Positions 1-5,485 of a DNA stretch of 5,485 nt are shown here, piece by piece. The translations under genes and the position numbers were made by a program. Origin of the DNA: an uncultured Chlorobiaceae bacterium (GTDB lineage: Bacteria > Bacteroidota > Chlorobiia > Chlorobiales > Chlorobiaceae); NCBI GenBank assembly GCA_903874585.1, contig CAIQSY010000114.1, positions 1 through 5,485 of the forward strand. Reading direction: 5' to 3'. The notes below the pieces were generated by a model. That model was not told the origin of the DNA and ran no database searches. It was given only the letters and a program-made list of their open reading frames with translations. How positions within the stretch are numbered: the stretch's first letter is position 1; the number at the start of each line of letters is the position of its first letter.

Positions 1-2270
1 GTGAATTTTGAATAAAATTTACCAGCATACAAACTGCTCGATGTTATAGAATTTTGACCAAGTTTCGAACCGAGGCTTCGGTCATCATACCCTCTAAGTG
101 GAGTGGTTGGTAAGCTCGACATGCCGCTGCCACCCATATAGAAATATTCCGTGTAAGGGATATAGTCAGTATTGCTGAAGGTTGAAAGGTAGCCGTGCTG
201 TGTCGATAAATTTAAGACGAGATTTTTCGACATTGGCATGTACCAGCTTGAGAGAGCTGTCAATTTATAGAAATCGACAGACCCTGGTAGTGGACCGCCA
301 GCCAACTGACCAGTAATAGAGTTTTTGCTGCCACGCCGTGGATAAACAGGACTGTCAATGCTGTTGCGTGTGGTGGTGAGTGTTACCGAATATTCATCTG
401 CCGCGGTTGGTGCATTTGGATCGACATAATCGACAAAACTCAGGAAGCCACCTTCGCTATGGAGATATTTCAGTTTGACGTTGATTGAAGTGTAATCATC
501 AGGCCACTTTAAGCGTTTGCCAACCGAGAGTGTTGTACCATATTGGTCGATAACGGTTGGGTCATCAATACTGTTATTGGTATAGTCGTATGCGGTATGC
601 GTTTTAAAGGCTGAAAAACCAAGAGCTGTCGGGGTGCCAAATGCCCACGGTTCTGTAAAATTAAGGCTGAGCGTCTTGTAGTGATCACTGCCAAATTGCC
701 ACTGTAAGCCAAGTTGCTGCCCGTCGCCGTGGGGTAGAGGGCGATAGGCATCACCATTAAAAATATCTTTCAGTGAAAAGTTGTTGAATGTTACACCGAG
801 CGCGCCAGTAAAACCGTTACTGCTGTAACCAACAGAAGTATTAAATGTATCGGTCTGTTTTTCGGTAACATTGTACGTTACATCAACGGTGTTGTTTTCA
901 GGATTCGGTTCAATATCAGGGGTAATCTGTTCGGGATCAAAGTAGTTAAGCATACTGAGTTCCCTGATGCTGCGGACTACGTTTTTTCTGCTGAACATCT
1001 CTCCCGGCACTGTGTATAATTCACGGCGGAGAACATGGTCTTTCGTTTTTGTATTACCCTTGAGGTTCACCGTATTGATCTGAAACGGCTCACCTTCGCG
1101 CATTGTAATCACTAAATCAACCATATTGGGTTGAACAATCTTCTCTTCAAGGTTAACCTTGAACGAGAGGTATCCGCGATCAAGATAGAGCGAGCTGACA
1201 TCGGAGTTGTCCTGCGAGTAATTGAGCCGCTCCTGAATTAATCGGGGGTTATACACATCTCCTTTTTTAAGACGGAATGTTTTTTCAAGCAGCTCTGTTG
1301 TTGCAAACTCTTTGGTATTTCCCGACCAGGTAATATTTCTTATCTGATATTTTTTACCCTCTTCTATAAAAATATCAAGAAAGAGCCCTTTATTATTTTT
1401 GGAATATTTTATTTCATCACGAAGAACACGCGCATCGCGATACCCATTGTTCCGATAAAATTCTACCAGCAGATTTTTATCATCAATAAATTTTTCAGTA
1501 TCAAGTTTTGGCGTACCGAAAATTTTTCTCCACCAAGAGTTTTGTGTTGTCTCTTTAAAAACACTTCTCAACTTTTTTTGGTTAAAAGCCGTATTACCAT
1601 GAAAAGTTATTTTTTCAATTGATACTTTTGCGCCCTCAGTAATTTTGAAAAAAGCTTTGGTATGATTCTTCTCATTTGTTTGGAGAGACCCTTCAGCTTT
1701 AGCTGTTAAATACCCTTTTGATGCGTAAAGTTTTTCAATTTTATTGGCAGCCGTCACTAATGATTGTTCTGAAATATTTTTGTTTTTTATAAGAGCTGCT
1801 GTTGTGATTAATTCATCGCTATCAAATTTTTTGTTACCTGAAAAAACCACGTCATCAAGTATGGGCAGTTCAGTAACAATAATAGTGAGAGCAATGGTAC
1901 TATTGCCGCCATCAGTTTTCTCAATGGCAATATCACTGAAACGTTGCAGATTCCACAAATAACGCAATGTTTCAGTAAGCTCTGTTCCCGGAATAATGAC
2001 TTGTTTTTTGACTTTAAGCGGCAGGCTGTTTAACAGCTCTTTTTCATCTAATGATGTAAGTCCTTTAAAGCTGATTGAGGTAATGGTATAACGCTTTTCC
2101 TGAGATGATGTTTTGGGTTCCTCTTTTACTTGAGCTGTCGTTTTCTCTATCGCTCTCTTTTTTGAGCTTGATGGTGCAAGCTTTTGAGTTTTTCCTTGAA
2201 CATCTTCTCCTGCAACAGTGCAAACAAGAGCAAGCAACACTACAGAGATCAGTTTTTTTGTGTTTTTCAT
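1..2270 (-). CDS. bamA: Outer membrane protein assembly factor BamA (Omp85 family), C-terminus cut by window edge
   Basis: BamA folds and inserts beta-barrel proteins into the outer membrane. The frame is open from ATG at 2270 to the window edge, giving 756 residues. Residues 1-26 look like a signal peptide (MKNTKK, then a hydrophobic ISVVLLALVCTVAG core). A Lys/Ser/Thr-rich linker (27-59) follows. Five POTRA repeats can be read at about 61-135, 136-213, 215-304, 307-392 and 395-470; repeats 2, 3 and 4 carry the helix motif seen as SKGYLTA, NNGYRDA and DRGYLSF. POTRA3 carries an extra segment near 244-257 (NSWWRKIFGTPK), as remembered in Chlorobi and Bacteroidota. The barrel starts near 471. 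It holds PVYPRRGS (641-648) and the Omp85 loop-6 motif LRGYDD with Arg726. Roughly 100 C-terminal residues, including the last strands and the terminal beta-signal, lie outside. The start is forced: an in-frame stop lies 16 bases upstream and no other start codon lies between. There is no Shine-Dalgarno, and the gene begins 24 bases after uppS, so cotranscription is likely. Confidence 0.95.
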   Translation of the reverse strand, partial: MKNTKKLISVVLLALVCTVAGEDVQGKTQKLAPSSSKKRAIEKTTAQVKEEPKTSSQEKRYTITSISFKGLTSLDEKELLNSLPLKVKKQVIIPGTELTETLRYLWNLQRFSDIAIEKTDGGNSTIALTIIVTELPILDDVVFSGNKKFDSDELITTAALIKNKNISEQSLVTAANKIEKLYASKGYLTAKAEGSLQTNEKNHTKAFFKITEGAKVSIEKITFHGNTAFNQKKLRSVFKETTQNSWWRKIFGTPKLDTEKFIDDKNLLVEFYRNNGYRDARVLRDEIKYSKNNKGLFLDIFIEEGKKYQIRNITWSGNTKEFATTELLEKTFRLKKGDVYNPRLIQERLNYSQDNSDVSSLYLDRGYLSFKVNLEEKIVQPNMVDLVITMREGEPFQINTVNLKGNTKTKDHVLRRELYTVPGEMFSRKNVVRSIRELSMLNYFDPEQITPDIEPNPENNTVDVTYNVTEKQTDTFNTSVGYSSNGFTGALGVTFNNFSLKDIFNGDAYRPLPHGDGQQLGLQWQFGSDHYKTLSLNFTEPWAFGTPTALGFSAFKTHTAYDYTNNSIDDPTVIDQYGTTLSVGKRLKWPDDYTSINVKLKYLHSEGGFLSFVDYVDPNAPTAADEYSVTLTTTRNSIDSPVYPRRGSKNSITGQLAGGPLPGSVDFYKLTALSSWYMPMSKNLVLNLSTQHGYLSTFSNTDYIPYTEYFYMGGSGMSSLPTTPLRGYDDRSLGSKLGQNSITSSSLYAGKFYSKF

Positions 2271-2294
2271 GAATCGAAAGGTAGGTCAATCGGG

Positions 2295-3143
2295 TTAACG
2301 CGTGTTTGCAGGAAATTGTTTGGTGAGCAGTTGTTCGCTGGTTTGTCCAAATCTGCGTTCTCTGCTCTGAAATTCTCGTATGGCATTATAGAGTTGTGTA
2401 CGGCGAAAGTCAGGCCAATAGGTATTTGTGATATATATTTCGGAGTAAGCACTTTGCCAGAGCATAAAGTTACTGATTCTAAACTCACCACTGGTGCGAA
2501 TCAATAACTCAGGGTCAGGCATTGAGGCAGTTGAAAGGTAGGCGGCTACCAGTTCCTCTGTAACGTTCTGGGGCTCTACTTTCCCAGCTTTCACATCATA
2601 AGCAAGAGCTTGACACGCTTGTGCAATATCCCATTGGCCGCTGTAACTCAGTGCAAGATTAAGAACAAGCTTGTTGTTATTTTTGGTCAATTCTATTGTT
2701 TTTTCAAGTACTGTCCGCACTTTTTCCGGTAAGCGATTAATTTCGCCAATAATGTTGAGCCGGATATTGCTGTCGTGCAATTTGCGACTCTCTCTGCTGA
2801 TAACTCTCACTAAAAGCTGCATCAGCGCTGAAATTTCTGTAGCAGGTCGTTTCCAGTTCTCCGTTGAAAACGTAAAGAGAGTCAGATATTGTATGCCAAG
2901 CTGTGAACATGCTTCTACCACATCTTTTACGGATTCAACACCAGCCACATGGCCATCAATTCGGCTTTTCCCTTTTAATCGAGCCCAGCGCCCATTTCCA
3001 TCCATAATGATGGCAATATGCCTCGGGAGTTCGCACGATGCAATAAGCTCAGCTTGCAAGCGTTTATCTTCATCATTAGTGCGTGAGGCAAACCAGTGCG
3101 GTTTCAGTGCGGATGAAAAATCATTTATCTTTATGAGTGCCAT
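2295..3143 (-). CDS. uppS: Isoprenyl transferase / undecaprenyl diphosphate synthase (cis-prenyltransferase)
   Basis: This cytosolic or membrane-associated enzyme adds isopentenyl diphosphate units in cis to farnesyl diphosphate. The product is the C55 carrier lipid for peptidoglycan and surface polysaccharides. The 282-residue protein has the whole family signature: HIAIIMDGNGRWA (42-54) with the Mg/diphosphate-binding Asp48, GHVAG with His65, FSTENWKRP (92-100), and the C-terminal block LIRTSGEFRISNF (214-226) with Arg216, Arg222 and Ser224, then SAYSEIY with Glu235. These correspond to E. coli Asp26, His43, Arg194, Arg200, Ser202 and Glu213. The usual YGGRWDI segment reads YSGQWDI (167-173). 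The protein is about 30 residues longer than E. coli UppS, because of an N-terminal extension before the first motif. ATG at 3143 is the first standard start in an open frame that runs to 3260, and the only other ATG, at Met47, is inside the active-site motif. No Shine-Dalgarno is present. A TAA stop ends the gene 24 bases before bamA, and uppS next to bamA is a recurring envelope-gene arrangement. Confidence 0.96.
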   Translation of the reverse strand: MALIKINDFSSALKPHWFASRTNDEDKRLQAELIASCELPRHIAIIMDGNGRWARLKGKSRIDGHVAGVESVKDVVEACSQLGIQYLTLFTFSTENWKRPATEISALMQLLVRVISRESRKLHDSNIRLNIIGEINRLPEKVRTVLEKTIELTKNNNKLVLNLALSYSGQWDIAQACQALAYDVKAGKVEPQNVTEELVAAYLSTASMPDPELLIRTSGEFRISNFMLWQSAYSEIYITNTYWPDFRRTQLYNAIREFQSRERRFGQTSEQLLTKQFPANTR

Positions 3144-3238
3144 ATACAGGGGGCTAAGCCTAACGCGTGAACCAATCTCATTTTCGTGATACTCTCTCCT
3201 AATCCATTCAAATGACCGCTGTACTCTATCAACTTGAA

Positions 3239-3267
3239 TTGAATTATATGGAGTTATTTGTTATTAT
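3239..3267 (+). promoter_or_regulatory. Candidate sigma70-type promoter for gatA (possibly gatA-sucD)
   Basis: On the plus strand, TTGAAT (3239-3244, 4 of 6 consensus matches) and TATTAT (3262-3267, 5 of 6) have an ideal 17-base spacer. Initiation near 3274 would leave a leader of about 79 bases before the gatA GTG. The boxes interlock with the opposing uppS promoter candidate: each -35 shares two bases with the -10 of the other. A weaker alternative -10 (TAAAAT, 3333-3338) lies close to the gatA start but lacks a convincing -35. Confidence 0.4.
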
Positions 3268-3271
3268 ACAA
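3243..3271 (-). promoter_or_regulatory. Candidate sigma70-type promoter for uppS-bamA
   Basis: On the minus strand, TTGTAT (3271-3266) and a perfect TATAAT (3248-3243) are separated by exactly 17 bases. The -35 box matches the consensus at only the first three positions. Initiation near 3236 would give a leader of about 93 bases before the uppS ATG. A second TATAAT occurs 20 bases upstream (3268-3263) but has no well-spaced -35 box. The region is AT-rich, so chance matches are possible. The call is inferred from spacing and position only. Confidence 0.45.
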
Positions 3272-3352
3272 ACTTTACACGGAATGGCAGCAATTGTCAT
3301 TTTCTTAGCGTCCTGAAGCCATATTTTTCTCTTAAAATAATTCACAACTATT

Positions 3353-4780
3353 GTGCAATTAAACAGTTACGAAGATCTTCGTGCTCAGCTTGTTTCGCGT
3401 GCTCTTACCTGTGAAGAGGTTGTGCGTTTTTATCTGGAACGTATTGATCAGCATGGTGATGACAATATTTATATAACGGTTTTTCATGAACAGGCGATTG
3501 AGCGTGCACGAATGCTTGATCGTAAGCTCCAAGCGGGTGGTACTCTTGGCAAATTATTTGGTATGCCGATGGCTATCAAGGATAATATTGCTATCAAGGG
3601 CAGTAAACTTACCTGTGCGTCGAAAATTCTTGCTCAGTATGAGAGCGTTTACGACGCCACCGCTGTGCTTCGGCTTGAGGCGGCGGATGCGATTTTTCTG
3701 GGCAAAACCAACATGGATGAGTTTGCCATGGGCAGCTCGAATGAAAATTCAGCGTTTGGCAATGTTCCAAATCCTTTTGATAAAAACAGGGTTCCCGGTG
3801 GCAGCTCAGGTGGTTCTGCGGCGGCTGTAGCGTTTGGTCTTGCTATGGTGGCGCTTGGTTCTGATACCGGTGGTTCTGTAAGGCAGCCCGCAGGTTTTTG
3901 TGATATTGTAGGGCTTAAGCCAACCTATGGTCGAATTTCTCGTTATGGTCTTGTAGCGTTCGCCTCCTCTTTCGATCAAATTGGTGTGCTTGCCCGCCAT
4001 TGTGATGATGCAGCTCTTGTGCTTGAGGTGATGGCTGGGCGCGATGAGCGCGATGCCACATCGTCCGCTCATGCGGTTGATAATTATAGCCAGCAGATTG
4101 CAGCAGTCTCTGTTGAAGGGCTGAAAATTGGTGTTCCAAAAGAGTATTTCCCTGAAAATCTCAATGCCGATGTATCGCGTATGGTGCGGGGAAAACTTTC
4201 GGAATTGCGTGACCGAGGTGCTGAACTTGTTGAAATCACCTTGCCTGATAGCCAATATGCTATTGCAGCGTATTACATACTTGTTACAGCAGAGGCTTCA
4301 TCAAACCTTGCTCGTTTTGATGGCGCTCGGTACGGTTATCGTGCTGAACATGCGGAAAATCTTGCTGCAATGTATGTGAATTCGCGCACTGAAGGGTTTG
4401 GCAGAGAGGTGAAGCGCCGAATTATGCTTGGTACCTATGTGCTTTCAGCGGGTTATTACGACACATATTATAAAAAAGCGCAACAGGTTCGCCGTGTGTT
4501 TCAGGATCGATATCGTGAAGCGCTTGAAAAGGTGGATGTTATCGCCGGTCCAACATCGCCATTTCCGCCATTTGGTATTGGCGATAAAACGGGCGATCCG
4601 CTTGAAATGTATCTTGCCGATGTGTTTACTGTTCCTGCAAGTATTGTTGGTATGCCAGCCGTCAGTGTGCCGCTTGGGTTTGACAGCTTAAAGCTTCCTG
4701 TTGGTATGCACCTTATCTGTAATTTTTTTGAAGAAGGGAAACTGCTTGGTATTGCAAAACTCATGCAGCGCTCTCTCTGA
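3353..4780 (+). CDS. gatA: Aspartyl/glutamyl-tRNA amidotransferase subunit A (GatA)
   Basis: GatA is the glutaminase subunit of the GatCAB complex. It frees ammonia from glutamine and passes it to GatB, which amidates Glu-tRNA(Gln) and/or Asp-tRNA(Asn). The 475-residue length is normal for the family. It has the amidase-signature fold: GMPMAIKDNI (70-79) with catalytic Lys76, the Gly/Ser-rich loop VPGGSSGGS (147-155) with cis-Ser151, and GSDTGGSVRQPA (169-180) with the nucleophile Ser175. The spacings of 75 and 24 residues match the triad Lys79-Ser154-Ser178 of Staphylococcus aureus GatA. KTNMDEFAMGSS (118-129) and GLKPTYGRISRYGL (187-200) are also GatA-typical and argue against a generic amidase. 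The start is GTG at 3353: a TAA lies in frame at 3338-3340 with no other standard start between. No Shine-Dalgarno is visible. gatB and gatC are not in the window, so the subunits are not encoded as one block here. sucD follows 50 bases downstream in the same direction. Confidence 0.96.
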   Translation: MQLNSYEDLRAQLVSRALTCEEVVRFYLERIDQHGDDNIYITVFHEQAIERARMLDRKLQAGGTLGKLFGMPMAIKDNIAIKGSKLTCASKILAQYESVYDATAVLRLEAADAIFLGKTNMDEFAMGSSNENSAFGNVPNPFDKNRVPGGSSGGSAAAVAFGLAMVALGSDTGGSVRQPAGFCDIVGLKPTYGRISRYGLVAFASSFDQIGVLARHCDDAALVLEVMAGRDERDATSSAHAVDNYSQQIAAVSVEGLKIGVPKEYFPENLNADVSRMVRGKLSELRDRGAELVEITLPDSQYAIAAYYILVTAEASSNLARFDGARYGYRAEHAENLAAMYVNSRTEGFGREVKRRIMLGTYVLSAGYYDTYYKKAQQVRRVFQDRYREALEKVDVIAGPTSPFPPFGIGDKTGDPLEMYLADVFTVPASIVGMPAVSVPLGFDSLKLPVGMHLICNFFEEGKLLGIAKLMQRSL

Positions 4781-4830
4781 TTTTCGGTAACGTCCCTAAG
4801 AAAACCATTAATCTTAATAATTCTGATCCT

Positions 4831-5485
4831 ATGAGCGTTTTAGTCAACAAGGATACTCGCCTGCTTGTGCAGGGGATAACCGGTGCGGAAGGAACTTTTC
4901 ACACTTCTCAGATTCTTGCCTATGGAACCAATGTGGTTGCAGGTGTTACCCCTGGAAAAGGCGATCTTCTCTATAATGGTAATGAAAAAGATCAGTTTTG
5001 CCGTCCAGTGCCGGTATTTAATACTGTGCGTGAAGCGGTACAGAAAGCTGAAGCAAATGCAACAGTGATTTTTGTTCCTGCTCCTTTTGCTGCCGACGCC
5101 ATTATGGAAGCTGCTGATGCTGGTTTAAAAGTGATTATCTGTATTACCGAGGGTATTCCAGTGAATGATATGATGAAGGCGTTTGCTTTTGTGAAGCAGA
5201 AAGGTGCTACGCTTGTTGGTCCTAACTGCCCGGGTGTTATTACTCCAGGAGAGGCGAAAGTTGGTATTATGCCTGGCTTTATCCATAAAAAAGGAAGTAT
5301 TGGCGTTATTTCACGCAGTGGTACCTTGACTTACGAAGCGGTGCATCAGCTTACTTTGGTTGGGCTTGGTCAGTCAACCTGTATTGGTATTGGTGGCGAC
5401 CCGATTATTGGTACGCAGTTTATTGATGCGCTCAAGCTGTTTGCTGCTGATGATGAAACTGAAGGTTTGGTAATGATTGGCGAGA
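4831..5485 (+). CDS. sucD: Succinyl-CoA synthetase (succinate-CoA ligase) alpha subunit SucD, C-terminus cut by window edge
   Basis: SucD with SucC interconverts succinate, CoA and ATP with succinyl-CoA, ADP and phosphate. In a green sulfur bacterium the expected direction is succinyl-CoA formation in the reductive TCA cycle. 218 residues are visible of a protein usually near 290-300. The N-terminal Rossmann-like CoA-binding domain shows QGITGAEGTFHT (14-25) and VVAGVTPGKG (35-44). PVFNTVREAV (61-70), CITEGIPVNDM (104-114) and the GPNCPGVITPG block (130-140) follow. The ligase domain begins with GVISRSGTLTYEAV (158-171), QSTCIGIGGDPIIG (181-194) and VMIGE at the edge. The phosphorylated active-site His (E. 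coli His246) lies beyond the window, so catalytic competence cannot be confirmed. Compared with E. coli, about nine extra residues lie between GVTPGKG and PVFNTV. ATG at 4831 fits the family N-terminus (SVLVNKDTRLLVQG). No Shine-Dalgarno precedes it. sucC is not in the window unless it lies further right. Confidence 0.95.
   Translation, partial: MSVLVNKDTRLLVQGITGAEGTFHTSQILAYGTNVVAGVTPGKGDLLYNGNEKDQFCRPVPVFNTVREAVQKAEANATVIFVPAPFAADAIMEAADAGLKVIICITEGIPVNDMMKAFAFVKQKGATLVGPNCPGVITPGEAKVGIMPGFIHKKGSIGVISRSGTLTYEAVHQLTLVGLGQSTCIGIGGDPIIGTQFIDALKLFAADDETEGLVMIGE

Noticed and set aside
509..757. 82-codon minus-strand frame inside the barrel region
   Set aside because: It overlaps the bamA barrel on the same strand in a different frame, and the bamA frame is continuous there with clear Omp85 features.
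2208..2220. Possible lipoprotein signal around the Cys in the BamA signal peptide
   Set aside because: The residue before Cys17 is Val rather than Gly, Ala or Ser, so there is no lipobox, and BamA is not a lipoprotein.
2252..2258. Seven-base A tract (minus strand) in codons 4-6 of bamA, a possible slippage site
   Set aside because: It encodes the basic start of a signal peptide, is short for phase variation, and BamA is essential, so switching it off is implausible.
2065..2289. 74-codon frame on the minus strand across the uppS-bamA junction
   Set aside because: It begins with TTG and runs out of frame with bamA; its Cys/Arg/Lys-rich product looks like a frame-shifted reading of the BamA signal peptide and linker.
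2296..3169. Nine-base direct repeat TAACGCGTG at 2296-2304 and 3161-3169, flanking uppS
   Set aside because: Many nine-base repeats are expected by chance in 5.5 kb; there are no inverted ends, integrase or other sign of mobility, and uppS looks native.
2671..3189. 172-codon open frame on the plus strand
   Set aside because: It lies almost entirely antisense to uppS, whose protein has all family motifs; the antisense translation resembles no family I recognise.
3806..4255. 149-codon open frame on the minus strand
   Set aside because: It is antisense to the conserved catalytic core of gatA and has no recognisable domain.
4781..4804. Possible hairpin TTTTC...GAAAA after gatA
   Set aside because: The stem is only five AT-rich pairs with a 14-base loop and no T-run, too weak to call a terminator.

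Overview
This window reads as ordinary chromosomal DNA from a diderm bacterium. The best guess is a green sulfur bacterium (Chlorobiota) or close relative of the Fibrobacterota-Chlorobiota-Bacteroidota group. The support is the BamA with an FCB-like insertion in POTRA3, the uppS-bamA gene pair, a GatA with a Lys-Ser-Ser amidase triad, a SucD of the ATP-type family, moderate GC content and the absence of Shine-Dalgarno sequences before the genes. The phylum call comes from remembered protein similarity, not from a search. A moderate-GC Chlorobium such as C. chlorochromatii would fit, but the species is not established.

Layout: four protein genes sit in two divergent units. The left half is on the minus strand: uppS (3143 to 2295) is followed after 24 bases by bamA (2270 down to the window edge, where it is cut). 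The right half is on the plus strand: gatA (3353-4780) is followed after 50 bases by sucD (4831 to the window edge, also cut). The 209-base gap between uppS and gatA contains two sigma70-like promoter candidates that overlap head-on, so that the -10 box of each lies on the -35 box of the other. No stretch over 300 bases lacks a gene. No tRNA, rRNA, CRISPR, insertion sequence or convincing terminator was found.

Function: uppS makes the undecaprenyl diphosphate carrier lipid for peptidoglycan and surface polysaccharide. bamA inserts beta-barrel proteins into the outer membrane, so the left unit is an envelope-biogenesis operon. gatA is the amidase subunit of the tRNA-dependent amidotransferase that produces Gln-tRNA(Gln) and/or Asn-tRNA(Asn). 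sucD is the alpha subunit of succinyl-CoA synthetase, which in green sulfur bacteria runs in the reductive TCA cycle. I found no previously undescribed system. The points most worth a second look are the interlocked divergent promoters, a short upstream reading frame that overlaps the uppS start, and an apparent insertion in the N-terminal CoA-binding domain of SucD.
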